Of a stretch of 64,000 nt of DNA, positions 1 through 9,749 are shown in pieces; the stretch's first letter is position 1, and each line of letters opens with the position of its first letter. The notes beneath the pieces were generated by a model. The model worked only from the letters and a program-made list of their open reading frames with translations. It did no database searches and was not told where the DNA came from. Both the position numbers and the translations under genes were made by a program. This stretch comes from Oscillatoria acuminata PCC 6304 (GTDB taxonomy: Bacteria; Cyanobacteriota; Cyanobacteriia; Cyanobacteriales; Laspinemataceae), in assembly GCF_000317105.1 (NCBI RefSeq), contig NC_019693.1:1054001-1118000 (forward strand). The letters run 5' to 3'.

Positions 1-2195
1 TTCGTTGCAGCATCACTCTCTCGACTCGATACAATGGCGACTGCCAGTTTATCTAACTGCAATGGTGAGGTGCTTTCCATCACCCGAAAGGTTTTTGGTA
101 ACACGGAGTAAAGAGACCTCAACCCATTTTCTAACCGATGGCGATTGAAGTTCTGCAACCGAATCCCTTGGGAATTGGACCGATATTGATGACTCAGCAA
201 ATAGGACAACCCTTTACAGAGATTTGCTAAAAATTTCTCTGCGGGAAAGGGTCGTTCATGGGTTCCCTCATGGAGGCGGAGGAACGGAATGAACAAGTTT
301 TTCGGTGCTTTTTCCAGGAGTAAATCAAAGCAAATATAAGCAAGAACTGTCCAAGTGAACCGATAAATAAAGGTCTGACTCGGATTCAATCCTCCGGGAT
401 TCAAGCGCGTGTTATCATAATCCAACAGAATTAATGGCTGATTTCGGAATGTTGCTCGATACTGTTGCCAACAAATCCCCTGATTCGGGGTACAAACAAC
501 GGCCAGCATCCGAATTCCAGCAATCTGATAATTCCAGGTAAATCTTTCTCGTTCAGTTTCCGGGAAATACCGGATATCTTCAATTTTGATACTCGCTTCG
601 AGACGACAGAGTGCGGTGTTTTCCAGACCCGGTTTCTCAATGGTCACATATTTTAACTGCGCTTTGGGATTTCTTTCTATCTCGGGGTCTAAAAAATATC
701 CCAGTAACGCGCTATTCACATCTTTCTGTAAAATCCCTTTTCTGAGGTTAATTTTTCGGGAGTAAGTCCGGGTGGGTAAAATTTTTTGTCGCTTGATAAC
801 GTTTTGCAGCATCGATCGCAGGCGTTCAATTTTAATTCGGACATTACGTTTGTTCATCCCTCGGATAAACCCCGCAAAAATCCGCTGTTTTGCAACTTCA
901 TCCGACCCGGATAAAACTGGCATCACCCGTTCATCAAACAGTGGCCAAGGGTCAAAGTTGCCTTCCTGATCCGGGTTATAATCAGGTTTTCCGGGATCGC
1001 AATCTGAGGCAAACACGAAATAATAAATAAACAGTCGAACTAATACTTTCCTGACAAAGGATTCCCGGCGAGTTTCATCGGCGATCGCCTCTTTATGTTC
1101 GTCCTTCTCTGGGTCCAGCAGCATCAAGTTATAATCCAAGACTTCCTGTCCAGCATGGGTTTGAACCGGACCGCCAAATTTAAGTTTCAGTCCAAAAATA
1201 AACTGCCGTTCCCCTCCTTCTCGGTCCGTATGTTCTCCTAAATTGCCATCAATGATGGGAATAATTGGCAGACAATCAAAGACCTCAGCGCGGGATAAGG
1301 CATCTCGATAATTAACCGTCACTCCCCCATAATTGACCTCAAAATCTCCATCGGCTTTTCCCGAGTCATTGATGTAATCGTCGATTGATCGTAAGCGGCG
1401 AATTAAATCATTTAGATAAATCATCCCGAGGGTATCGCTGGTTTCAATATGCTCGGCCAGATGCTCTAAATAGATGATTTTTGCTTCTTTCTTGAGCTTT
1501 CCCAGACTTTCTGTATCCACCAATTGCTGCAAATCATCAAAGTAAGAAAACTCGTCTTGGACTAACCCATCCAGAATGGCTAACAATTCTTGCTGCATCT
1601 CTTCATCATGGGGAGCAAGTTTAGTTGTAATATAGTTAGCAATTCCCTGGCGCAGGTCCGAGGAGAATCGGTCTACATTTTGCACCGAAAGGGTAATTTT
1701 ATGGAATTTCAGTCGAGATTCACTGCCAGGACGGTTGGTTTCTAGTCTGAGTTTTTCTTTTTGAAGGGGTGGAGAAGATTGATTAAAATTGAAGGTAAAT
1801 CCCAGTTGTCCGGTTGTTCCTTGGACCTGAGTTAACTCACGACTCATCTGGTCAACGGTCTGTGCGATCGCCTCCCCAGACCCCATTGTTTCCTGGAGAT
1901 GGCGTCGTAACTGGTCTTGAATTTGCTGAATTTGACCGCTAAACTGTTGCTGAATCCGTTCCGTAAATTTCACCGAGGCCGATCGCACCCCATTGGCGGA
2001 AGTTAGGGGATTCTGAAGACCCGGGGTCATTGCCACTGCCGCCGCGATGCCATCGATATCCATTCGTAATCGATTGCAGTCGCCAGACAGTTTAAATAGA
2101 TTCTCACCCTGAATTGCTCGCAAAATTTGCTGCAAAAGGTAGCTGTAGTCCACAGGTTGCAACCCATCGTTACCCCCTGAAAGTTGGTTAACCAC
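1..2195 (-). CDS. Large protein of unknown function, 3' end cut by the window edge
   Basis: An uninterrupted reading frame runs from a GTG at 2195 to the window edge, giving 731 codons without a stop; the C-terminus lies outside. A GGGAGGA ribosome-binding sequence ends about 9 bases before GTG 2195; a second in-frame GTG at 2204 abuts it and is less likely. The product starts VVNQLSGGNDGLQPVDYSYL, has no signal peptide or membrane segment that I can see, and is rich in charged and aromatic residues (for example FVRKVLVRLFIYYFVFASD in the middle). A glutamine-rich, probably helical stretch lies near residues 80-125. I do not recognise a family. It follows the TolC-like gene on the same strand after a gap of about 117 bases, so it may be co-transcribed with the export operon, but nothing in its sequence shows a link. 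Confidence 0.75.
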   Translation of the reverse strand, partial: MVNQLSGGNDGLQPVDYSYLLQQILRAIQGENLFKLSGDCNRLRMDIDGIAAAVAMTPGLQNPLTSANGVRSASVKFTERIQQQFSGQIQQIQDQLRRHLQETMGSGEAIAQTVDQMSRELTQVQGTTGQLGFTFNFNQSSPPLQKEKLRLETNRPGSESRLKFHKITLSVQNVDRFSSDLRQGIANYITTKLAPHDEEMQQELLAILDGLVQDEFSYFDDLQQLVDTESLGKLKKEAKIIYLEHLAEHIETSDTLGMIYLNDLIRRLRSIDDYINDSGKADGDFEVNYGGVTVNYRDALSRAEVFDCLPIIPIIDGNLGEHTDREGGERQFIFGLKLKFGGPVQTHAGQEVLDYNLMLLDPEKDEHKEAIADETRRESFVRKVLVRLFIYYFVFASDCDPGKPDYNPDQEGNFDPWPLFDERVMPVLSGSDEVAKQRIFAGFIRGMNKRNVRIKIERLRSMLQNVIKRQKILPTRTYSRKINLRKGILQKDVNSALLGYFLDPEIERNPKAQLKYVTIEKPGLENTALCRLEASIKIEDIRYFPETERERFTWNYQIAGIRMLAVVCTPNQGICWQQYRATFRNQPLILLDYDNTRLNPGGLNPSQTFIYRFTWTVLAYICFDLLLEKAPKNLFIPFLRLHEGTHERPFPAEKFLANLCKGLSYLLSHQYRSNSQGIRLQNFNRHRLENGLRSLYSVLPKTFRVMESTSPLQLDKLAVAIVSSRESDAAT

Positions 2196-2312
2196 GATGC
2201 TCACTCCTCCCTGATTATGCTGCTTTTTAGTAGTCTATCACGACCGGGTAAATTAACTCGCCTTTCCTCAATCCCTTCACTCCATCCTATCCCGAGAACC
2301 CGCGCCTCCCTT

Positions 2313-4355
2313 TCACTCTTCCGGCGTTTCTACCGTAATTTGCCAGGTTTCCAAGGTAATCCCAACCGTTTGTTCCAAGCGAGTCAAAGCATTGAGATAG
2401 GCAATTTGTGCGTTCAATTCACTATTATTGGCACTAACGACTTCTTCTTGAGCACTGATGACATTGCGAATCTCACCCCGACCTAAGCGGAGTAATTCTC
2501 GTTCATTTTCTAAGTTTTGTTCTGCAAATTCTCTCTCTTGCCGTGCTAAATTGACTTGTTCTAAAAGTAATCTGGCATTTCGCACCTGGTCGCCAACTTG
2601 AATTAACAGGTTATCTCGTTGATCATCTCGGGTATTTTGAGATTGCAACAGATTCACTCGTTCTTGTTCTATCCGACTCTCAAAGCTGCGATCGCCAAAA
2701 TCTCGACTCAAACCAATCCCCAGTCTAACATCATTCGTGTCATCGGTTCTCGATTGTAAATTACTCCCATAACTCGCCGTCAAATTCATATCCCATCGAT
2801 TGTCATCTTCCGCCAACATTAAATTTAACTCAGCAATCTCTACCGCCAGTTCTGCATTGAGATAACTGGCACTATTTTGCAATGCCAATTGCTTTAGTTC
2901 TTCTTCGTTTAACTGACTATCCTCTACCACAATTTCTTCCCCGGGGATAATCGGAAAATCTTCAACATCCAAAATCGTCAGCAAGCTCAATCGCACCTGC
3001 TGAAAGTTATTTTGAGCCCCTAATAGCTGCACTTGTCGGCTGGCAATATTTCTTTCATTTTGGACTAAATTAATTCGAGGTTGTCTTCCTGCTTCCACCA
3101 AGGCTCGGTTAATCTCAAAAATATCCTGAGCAATTCTTAGGGAATTCTCGGCAATTTTTACCGACTCCTGTGCTTGTAACAGTTCCCGATATCCAAAAAT
3201 TGCATCGGTTATGATATTGATTAAAGTCGAATTTAATCTCAATAAATTGAGATTTTCGTTAAATTGGGCAATTTTAATTGAAGCGGTATTGACATCCCGG
3301 CCAAAACCCCGTAATAAAGGTTGAATAACATTCAAGGAAAGCCCTTGATTTACTCGATTTTCATCGATAATTTCCGCTTGATTACTACTTTGAGTAATGC
3401 CTCCCATGTTCCAGGCCGCATTAATTTCTCCCCCGCTGGGGATTCGCATCCTGACCCTTGAACCGGCGGTAATATCAGCAGCGTTGCGGGTTGCACTTCC
3501 CACCTCGTTTTGATTGAGGCCAACCGAGATTTCTGGGGTAAAAGTCGGCTGAAATTTATCTAAAGCAACGGCTAAATTGGCTCGTTCTGCGATGCGAGCA
3601 AGATAGGCATTTTTAATCTCTCGGTTATTTTGCACCGCTAAACCCACTACCTCAACCAGGGTTAGGGGAATTCCCTCGGGGATGCGATCGCCAGGAGTCT
3701 CTTGAACCGCAGGACGAGTCTCAGGAACTGTCACCGGCACTTGCTGCAATTCCGCAGGCCGATTCTCAAATAAAGGCAGTGTAGCTGGGTCTAAATCGCG
3801 ATCGCCACTGGGGGGATTCGACTCGATGGGTAACTGAGGAAGACTCTGAGATATCACTTCATTTTGCTCCAGGCGATCGCCTTGAGGCACTTCCGCTTTT
3901 GCTTCTCTCTCAGGCCGTTCTATTGCTCTGGGTTCAACGGGTTCTGCCGGTGGTGGCACATCTATCTGCGGTGCATTTTTTCTCACCTCACTAGATGATA
4001 CCGCCGGTTTCACAGGTGTAGAGACTGGAGAGGGAGTGGGAAAAGCTGGCGTCAAGGGAGACAACAAATCCCCAACTACAGCGGGAACATCCCCTTGGAG
4101 TGAGGCCGGAACTTCTGAAGAAGCAACGGGGAGAACTAGCAACTCTGACACCGTAATTCCTTCCGGAATGGCCTCTGGAGTCAGTTCCTCGGCAATCCCT
4201 CCTTCGTGAAACTTGCTCCCGGCCAACAGGGTCAAAGATGTGCCAAAAATAGCCGCCATAAAACTGACCGTCGGTGTGACCCAAACAGGTCGCTGCTTCT
4301 TTGTATGAGTGGCAGTCGCCATCTCTCCATGCTTTGTATCTTGATTGTTCTGCAT
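2313..4355 (-). CDS. TolC-like outer membrane efflux protein
   Basis: The 680-residue product should form the outer-membrane channel of a tripartite exporter. Residues about 25-46 (WVTPTVSFMAAIFGTSLTLL) are a hydrophobic signal or anchor segment. Residues about 55-235 are a proline- and glutamate-rich linker. The rest is two outer-membrane efflux repeats, opening with IPLTLVEVVGLAVQNNREI near 235 and containing long heptad-like helices such as NLLRLNSTLINIITDAIFGY. It is longer than E. coli TolC (about 490 residues) because of the linker, a common feature of cyanobacterial versions. The gene is last in a minus-strand run of adaptor, permease, permease and channel, 32 bases after the second permease gene, which supports the assignment. 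The substrate cannot be told from sequence. Confidence 0.88.
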   Translation of the reverse strand: MQNNQDTKHGEMATATHTKKQRPVWVTPTVSFMAAIFGTSLTLLAGSKFHEGGIAEELTPEAIPEGITVSELLVLPVASSEVPASLQGDVPAVVGDLLSPLTPAFPTPSPVSTPVKPAVSSSEVRKNAPQIDVPPPAEPVEPRAIERPEREAKAEVPQGDRLEQNEVISQSLPQLPIESNPPSGDRDLDPATLPLFENRPAELQQVPVTVPETRPAVQETPGDRIPEGIPLTLVEVVGLAVQNNREIKNAYLARIAERANLAVALDKFQPTFTPEISVGLNQNEVGSATRNAADITAGSRVRMRIPSGGEINAAWNMGGITQSSNQAEIIDENRVNQGLSLNVIQPLLRGFGRDVNTASIKIAQFNENLNLLRLNSTLINIITDAIFGYRELLQAQESVKIAENSLRIAQDIFEINRALVEAGRQPRINLVQNERNIASRQVQLLGAQNNFQQVRLSLLTILDVEDFPIIPGEEIVVEDSQLNEEELKQLALQNSASYLNAELAVEIAELNLMLAEDDNRWDMNLTASYGSNLQSRTDDTNDVRLGIGLSRDFGDRSFESRIEQERVNLLQSQNTRDDQRDNLLIQVGDQVRNARLLLEQVNLARQEREFAEQNLENERELLRLGRGEIRNVISAQEEVVSANNSELNAQIAYLNALTRLEQTVGITLETWQITVETPEE

Positions 4356-4387
4356 ACCCCTTCATCCTTCCTAATTTGTATCAAATT

Positions 4388-5566
4388 TTATCGCGATCGC
4401 AATGCTTGTACCGGGTCTAACTTGCTCGCTTGCATCGCTGGCAAAAACCCCGCACCCACCCCCACCAACAGCGCCGAACCCAGCGCCAATCCAGCAGTTT
4501 TCCGCTCAAACTCATAAGGTAACTCAAAGCGATCGGCCACCAATATCGTTAATCCATGTACCGTTGAAATCGCCAACACCCCCCCCAACAAACTCAAAAT
4601 TGCTGCTTCTAAAATAAACTGGAACATAATATCCCCTTCTGTCGCACCGATCGCCCGACGCAGGCCAATTTCCGGCGTCCGTTCCATCACCGCTGCGATC
4701 GTAATATTGGCAATCCCCACTCCCCCCACCAACAACGCAATTGCTCCCACGGCCAACAATGCTCGGGAAACCATATCCAGGGTTTTTTTCTGCTCTAGAA
4801 TATCCTCCATATTAGCCCTTACCAAAATATCACCATCAGGGTATCGCTGCTGTAACAGGGTTTTTACCTGTTCTTTCAACCGTTCCATTTCTGTAACCCG
4901 TTCCGGTCGGATAAGAATTAATCCCACGTTAGATCGACCTGTGAGAGCCGAATATAAAGATAGTGGAATCAACATTTCCCCACTTGGTTCATCATGTTGA
5001 CTCCGCATTTTTGTATCTACTATACCCACTACAATATATAGACGACCATTCCAATAAACCTTTTCCCCAATCGGATTGTTCTCCTCAAATAGGTTTTCTG
5101 CCAGAAGACGATCAATCACAACGACCGACCGATAATGGATAAAATCAGCCAAACTGAAAAATCGTCCTTGTAAGAGGGAACGACCGGAAACTTCTAAGTA
5201 TTCCTGAGACACAGCATTAATACTCACAACCGCTTCTTTTTGGTCAAAAATTACCGTCGGATCTTGAGTTGTCCAGGATCTTGTTCCGATCTCTTGTACC
5301 CCCGTTAAGCGACTCTTTAAATAATCCACATCGTCTGCGCGCAATTGCCTGCCATCTTGAGAGAATAAATATGTCCAGACTTGTGGTGCTTCGCGCTTTT
5401 CCATTTCCGCAGAAATCACCGAGGTGCTAATTGTCTTCACTTGCATTGTCGCACTCACTGCCGTTACTCCCATAAATACTCCCAAGGTCGTTAAGGCCGA
5501 TCGCAAGCGATTTCCCCGCAGAGAATCACAACTAATTCTGATTAGATTGAATGTACTTAAACTCAT
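4388..5566 (-). CDS. MacB/FtsX-type ABC transporter permease (copy 1)
   Basis: The 392-residue inner-membrane protein has the MacB-type permease layout: an N-terminal membrane helix (about 20-42, SALTTLGVFMGVTAVSATM), a large extracytoplasmic domain, then three C-terminal FtsX helices starting near GGVGIANITIAAV and ending in the MQASKLDPVQALRSR tail. The motif ERTPEIGLRRAIGA is typical of the family's coupling region. It lacks a nucleotide-binding domain, so it needs a separate ATPase. I chose ATG 5566 because AAAGGGAG lies 7 bases upstream and because the tandem paralogue then gets exactly the same length; an in-frame start at 5605 would add 13 residues. The C-terminal 50 residues are identical to those of the next gene, a sign of recent duplication or gene conversion. 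Confidence 0.9.
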   Translation of the reverse strand: MSLSTFNLIRISCDSLRGNRLRSALTTLGVFMGVTAVSATMQVKTISTSVISAEMEKREAPQVWTYLFSQDGRQLRADDVDYLKSRLTGVQEIGTRSWTTQDPTVIFDQKEAVVSINAVSQEYLEVSGRSLLQGRFFSLADFIHYRSVVVIDRLLAENLFEENNPIGEKVYWNGRLYIVVGIVDTKMRSQHDEPSGEMLIPLSLYSALTGRSNVGLILIRPERVTEMERLKEQVKTLLQQRYPDGDILVRANMEDILEQKKTLDMVSRALLAVGAIALLVGGVGIANITIAAVMERTPEIGLRRAIGATEGDIMFQFILEAAILSLLGGVLAISTVHGLTILVADRFELPYEFERKTAGLALGSALLVGVGAGFLPAMQASKLDPVQALRSR

Positions 5567-5608
5567 GATGCTGCTCCCTTTTCTAAAACCAGATCTAGGT
5601 ATCAAATC

Positions 5609-6787
5609 CTAGCGCGATCGCAAGGCTTGTACTGGGTCCAACTTGCTTGCTTGCATCGCTGGCAAAAAACCAGCACCCACCCCCACCAACAACGCCGAAC
5701 CGAGTGCCAATCCGGCAGTTTTCCGCTCAAACTCATAAGGCAACTCAAAGCGATCGGCCACCAATATCGTTAATCCATGTACGGTTGAAATCGCCAACAC
5801 ACCCCCCAACAAACTCAAAATTACTGCTTCTAAAATAAACTGGAACATAATATCACCTTCCGTCGCACCGACTGCGCGACGCAAACCTATTTCCGGTGTC
5901 CGTTCCATCACCGCTGCGATCGTAATATTAGCAATTCCCACTCCCCCCACCAACAAGGAAATTGCTCCCACCGCTAATAACGCTCGTGAGACCATATCCA
6001 GGGTCTTTTGCTGTTCCAAAATATCTGTGATATTATTCTCCGCATAAACATTTCCTCCGGGATAGCGCTGGAGCAACAGTTTTTCCAACTGTTCTTTCAA
6101 CCGATCCATATCTGCAATCCGCTCCGGTCGGATAGAAATCATTCCCACATTGTGCCAACCCGTGAGAGCCGCATATAAAGGCATCGGCATCAACATTTCC
6201 CCACTCGGTTCATCCTCTTGATATCGCAACTTCGTATCCACCGTACCCACAACAATATATAATCGACCATTCCAATAAATTCGTTGACCAATGGGATTAT
6301 CCACCCCAAATAATTCTTCCGCCAGAAAGCGATCAATAACCGCAACAGGTCGATAGTTGCTAAAATCAGCCGGACTGAAAAATCGACCTTGCAAGAGGGA
6401 ACGACCGGAAATTTGTAAGTGTTCTTCAGACACTGCATTAATCTCTGCTAACGCTTCTTTTTCCTCAAAAATCACCGTCGCGTTCTGATCCACCCACATC
6501 ATTGTGCCGATCGCCTGGACCCCAGTCAAGCGACTTTTTAAATAGTCCGCATCCTCTACCCGCAGTCCTCTGCCATCACGAGACCACATCATCGCCTGAA
6601 CTTGCGGTGCTTCCCGCTTTTGGATTTCCTCAGAAATCACCGCCGTGCTAATGTTTCTCACTTGCAGAGTCGCGCTCACTGCCGTTACTCCCATAAACAC
6701 CCCCAAAGTTGTCAAGGCCGATCGCAAGCGATTTCCCTGGAGGGAATCACAACTGATCTGGATTAGATCGAATATACTTAAACTCAT
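5609..6787 (-). CDS. MacB/FtsX-type ABC transporter permease (copy 2)
   Basis: This is a tandem paralogue of the neighbouring permease, also 392 residues, with the same N-terminal helix, extracytoplasmic domain and three C-terminal FtsX helices. The ends of the two proteins (MSLSxFxLIxISCDSL and everything after GGVGIANITIAAV) are almost identical, while the extracytoplasmic domain has drifted (for example MWSRDGRGLRVEDADYL against LFSQDGRQLRADDVDYL). The start ATG 6787 has AGGAAG about 8 bases upstream. The stop at 5609 is 42 bases from the next start. The pair could form a heterodimeric permease; this is inference from the duplication. No ABC ATPase gene lies in the operon as seen here. Confidence 0.9.
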   Translation of the reverse strand: MSLSIFDLIQISCDSLQGNRLRSALTTLGVFMGVTAVSATLQVRNISTAVISEEIQKREAPQVQAMMWSRDGRGLRVEDADYLKSRLTGVQAIGTMMWVDQNATVIFEEKEALAEINAVSEEHLQISGRSLLQGRFFSPADFSNYRPVAVIDRFLAEELFGVDNPIGQRIYWNGRLYIVVGTVDTKLRYQEDEPSGEMLMPMPLYAALTGWHNVGMISIRPERIADMDRLKEQLEKLLLQRYPGGNVYAENNITDILEQQKTLDMVSRALLAVGAISLLVGGVGIANITIAAVMERTPEIGLRRAVGATEGDIMFQFILEAVILSLLGGVLAISTVHGLTILVADRFELPYEFERKTAGLALGSALLVGVGAGFLPAMQASKLDPVQALRSR

Positions 6788-6857
6788 ACTGCTGCTTCCT
6801 TTCCTCAATCTCACTTCATAAATCACCGATTGGACGTTAATTCCTGCGCCGTCGCCG

Positions 6858-8744
6858 TCATCTCTCGGAACCCTCTTCCTCCTCCCCCGACGGTTCCTCC
6901 TCTGTGGCGATCGCCACCTCCATCCCCGGTTCTAACGATACATCCGATGGCGGCAACACTACCTGATCCCCCACTTCCACTCCGGATTTAATCTCCACCT
7001 CCGTCACCCCTTCCAATCCCAACTCAATGGATTGTTTCTGCACCCGACTCTGAGCATCCACCGTCCAAATATAAGGTTGAGGAGCATCCCGTTGAATCAG
7101 TTCAATCGGTAACACCACCACATCTTTAAGCTGCTGGACAATAATTTCTACACTCACTTGTGCACCGGGAATCAAACTCCCCGTCGGAGTCTCCAGCTTG
7201 ATGGTAGCAGGCACCAAGGCTTGTCCTGAACTGGGATTTGAACTACCGTCCCCCGTAATCGCCAAGGGAGAAAGCTGATGGACCACCCCGTCATAGATCT
7301 GAGCATTGGGTCCAATCACCGTCACCCGCGCTTCTTGCTGGACTTTGACCTGGGAAGCATCCAAGGTGGAAAGCTGAAGATTCACAAACTCTTGAGAAGG
7401 GTCTCCTAATGTGAGCAAATCATCCGCACGTCCAATACCATCTCCATTTTTGACCAGCACCTGTAAAATCGTCGCATCAATCGGAGTAGCTACGATATTT
7501 TGTTCTAACTGCGCCTGGGTATTTTGGATAGTAATTTCTTCTCGCTCTAGTTGCAGCCGTTCTTGGTTAAATTGCGATCGCACTTCCCGGAGTTGAGCTT
7601 CTGCCGTTCTTACCGCCTTCCGTGCCTCCTCCACCTCCCTATTCGGTTCCCGACGGAGTTTATCTAAATTGATTTCAAGCCGTTCCAACTCAAACATCGC
7701 ACTGCGGATCTCGGCCTCTACAGTCCTCACATTGTCCTGTGCTGTTTCCACCTCCGTTTGTGCAGTCTCTAGCTCATCTGCTAATTCCTCCTCAATGGTT
7801 CCCCGTTGGAGTTGACTTTTCTCTAAATCCAGAAGGGTTTGAGTCACCGCCACCTTCGCTTCATGGAGTGAAAATTCAGCGCTCCGAACTGCACTTTCTT
7901 GAGTTTGAACCTCTTGTTCTGCAATAAATCCTCGTTGTGCTAGGTCTTGGTCCTCTCGTAGTTTCTGTTGTTCGGCAGCGAGTTTTTCCTGTGCGTCAAT
8001 CACTCTGAGGCGGTTGCTTTGCAGGGTAAGGTTCTCTCTCTCAATATCCAGGTTTAACTCAGCCAATCGGGTTTGGAATTTTTGAGATCCAGCCGCACTT
8101 AAACGAGTCAACTCTTGTTGAGCTTCCCTTAATTTTTGTTGAGCTTCCCCCAATTTTTGGCGCTGAGTTTCCAGATTGAGTAATTTTTCTCGACGGGTTA
8201 ATTCCTCCGTCGCCAGTCCACTTTCTCGGGAAATATTCTCCTGAAGAAGTCGCTGTAGTTCGGTTTGAGCAATGGTCAAATCGTCCTGCGCCTCCAAAAC
8301 GTTTCGTTCCCTATTGGCTAAAGCAAGCTGGCTTTCTCGAATTTCTAACGGTTTAATTACAAAATTCGTTTGTTCGTCAATGTTGTTTCGGAGGGTAATT
8401 AATTCCCTACCGGATGGAACGCGATCGCCAACCCGTACCAAAACCCGATCCACCGTGCCATCGGTGGGAGATTTGAGAGTTTGTTGACCGCCAAATTCAA
8501 CAACGCCACTATTGTTAACCGAAATTTCAATAGTGCCCAGTTCCACCGCAATTGTACTCACCTCCACTGCACCACCGGATAGATTCAGGACCCGACCATA
8601 AACAACCCATCCGCCGAGGGTTGCGACGGCCAAAATACCAGCGGCGATCGGCCAAGAAACGCGCCGTTTATCCTTGTATTTTACTGTTTCCCCCACGATT
8701 AATACTTGCTGGCTCCACTGATTTGGACTGAACAATCTCCCCAT
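6858..8744 (-). CDS. HlyD/MacA-like membrane fusion (adaptor) protein
   Basis: The 628-residue protein should bridge the permease and the outer-membrane channel. A single membrane anchor lies near residues 30-50 (VSWPIAAGILAVATLGGWVV). It is followed by a lipoyl-like half (VNNSGVVEFGGQQTLKSPTDG), a very long helical hairpin rich in E, Q, R and L (about 130-400), the second lipoyl half (NIVATPIDATILQVLVKNGD), and a beta-barrel domain ending in an acidic tail (EEEPSGEEEEGSER). The hairpin is much longer than in E. coli MacA, as expected for adaptors spanning a thick cyanobacterial wall. It is the first gene of the operon, 70 bases before permease copy 2. Substrate unknown. Confidence 0.88.
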   Translation of the reverse strand: MGRLFSPNQWSQQVLIVGETVKYKDKRRVSWPIAAGILAVATLGGWVVYGRVLNLSGGAVEVSTIAVELGTIEISVNNSGVVEFGGQQTLKSPTDGTVDRVLVRVGDRVPSGRELITLRNNIDEQTNFVIKPLEIRESQLALANRERNVLEAQDDLTIAQTELQRLLQENISRESGLATEELTRREKLLNLETQRQKLGEAQQKLREAQQELTRLSAAGSQKFQTRLAELNLDIERENLTLQSNRLRVIDAQEKLAAEQQKLREDQDLAQRGFIAEQEVQTQESAVRSAEFSLHEAKVAVTQTLLDLEKSQLQRGTIEEELADELETAQTEVETAQDNVRTVEAEIRSAMFELERLEINLDKLRREPNREVEEARKAVRTAEAQLREVRSQFNQERLQLEREEITIQNTQAQLEQNIVATPIDATILQVLVKNGDGIGRADDLLTLGDPSQEFVNLQLSTLDASQVKVQQEARVTVIGPNAQIYDGVVHQLSPLAITGDGSSNPSSGQALVPATIKLETPTGSLIPGAQVSVEIIVQQLKDVVVLPIELIQRDAPQPYIWTVDAQSRVQKQSIELGLEGVTEVEIKSGVEVGDQVVLPPSDVSLEPGMEVAIATEEEPSGEEEEGSER

Positions 8745-8868
8745 GAATTTAAGTCGTCACCGACTCATCATCCATTTCCCTAAACCATCACCTTCCCGGT
8801 TGCTATTGTCAAGGCTGAAATGCATTTTGGCAAGAAAATTCTGTTAAAATTTATTGCAATTTTAAGTG

Positions 8869-8926
8869 GCAACAACCGGCGGGGGTTCAAACCCCCGACG
8901 TTTGTTGCAACCCCGCCGGTTGTTGC
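8869..8926. repeat. Nested foldback repeat
   Basis: Two perfect 16-base arms, gcaacaaccggcgggg at 8869-8884 and its reverse complement at 8911-8926, enclose a second small palindrome (gggggttcaaaccccc, 8881-8896). The element lies between the divergent adaptor and chorismate lyase genes. A half copy of the right arm (cccgccggttgttgc) occurs near 46050. It has no coding capacity and looks like a dispersed mobile hairpin or a structured leader. Confidence 0.7.
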
Positions 8927-9038
8927 AACAGGTGCAAGATATCAGCCGAATCAATCCCGAGGCATTTTCCAGCCATTGCACAAGACCCGGGACAAGGAAC
9001 GCTATGATTGAGAGTGACGTTAAGTTCTGTTAAGCGCA

Positions 9039-9653
9039 TTGACTGCAACTTCCAGGCCCACAAACAGCGTGACCCCGCCAACGACATGGCACTGCCTCGA
9101 CCCCATCTGGGAAGGGGGAGAAGAGTGGGTACAGCAGGGATTACCCCACCACCAACTCGCACCGGCATGGCAGATTTTGCTCCTCGGAGACGGTTCGCCA
9201 ACGCGCCACCTGAAACTACTCACCGGGGAACCCACGGAAGTAGACGTGATTGATATGTCGGCGATCGCAATGGAACCCGACGGCGCACCAGACCCCATCC
9301 AATGGGTCCCCGGACCCCGACTGCGGCGACAAGTCTGGCTACGCACCGCCTCGGGACAACGCCTCGCCTACGCCGCCTCCTGGTGGGAAGCCAGTCACGT
9401 CGATGAATACCTGCAAAACCGCTCAATCCCAATCTGGGAGAGCCTCTCGCGCCTGCATACGGAACTCTATCGCGATGTCCAAGGCATCCACTACGGACAT
9501 TCCCCCGCCTTAGAAACCGCCTTCGGACAAAAAGGCCCTTTTTGGGGAAGACATTATCTATTTTGGCATCATAAGAAACCTTTAACGTTAATTTATGAGG
9601 TCTTTTCTCCCTATTTAACCCAATATTTAGGGCCAACAAAATTGTCAAGGTAA
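9039..9653 (+). CDS. Chorismate lyase-like protein (4-hydroxybenzoate synthesis)
   Basis: The 204-residue product resembles the cyanobacterial chorismate pyruvate-lyase family (Ycf21/DUF98 type), which removes pyruvate from chorismate to give 4-hydroxybenzoate, the ring precursor of plastoquinone. Supporting stretches are LAPAWQILLLGDGSPTRHLK, the arginine-rich core PRLRRQVWLRTASGQRLAYA with ASWW, and the C-terminal half with IWESLSRLHTELYRDV and WGRHYLFWHHKKPLTLIYEV. Length matches the family. The only sensible start is TTG 9039; an in-frame stop lies at 9021 and no in-frame ATG precedes the conserved region. The gene stands alone, divergent from the export operon. Confidence 0.8.
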   Translation: MTATSRPTNSVTPPTTWHCLDPIWEGGEEWVQQGLPHHQLAPAWQILLLGDGSPTRHLKLLTGEPTEVDVIDMSAIAMEPDGAPDPIQWVPGPRLRRQVWLRTASGQRLAYAASWWEASHVDEYLQNRSIPIWESLSRLHTELYRDVQGIHYGHSPALETAFGQKGPFWGRHYLFWHHKKPLTLIYEVFSPYLTQYLGPTKLSR

Positions 9654-9676
9654 GCGGGATAAAACCTTCTAGGACA

Positions 9677-9741
9677 AGAAACCGGGTTTCTGCCTAAATT
9701 TATGGGAATTATGCAGAGATGTTGAAAGAAACCCGGTTTTT
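9677..9741. repeat. Dispersed inverted repeat with agaaaccgggtttct core
   Basis: The palindrome agaaaccgggtttct (9677-9691) is followed about 35 bases later by aaagaaacccggttttt (9725-9741). A second copy of the same arrangement lies at 57703-57768, and a fragment (aacccggtttct) near 51100. The element sits between the convergent 3' ends of chorismate lyase and the UPF0175 gene, where it may also act as a terminator hairpin. Confidence 0.6.
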
Positions 9742-9749
9742 AACCACGG

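Noticed and set aside
3991-4365. Open frame of 124 codons on the minus strand
   Set aside because: Overlaps the start of the TolC-like gene in another frame and shows no family-like sequence.
8869-8926. Possible riboswitch in the chorismate lyase leader
   Set aside because: The structure is a symmetric foldback repeat with a half copy elsewhere, not a known riboswitch fold.
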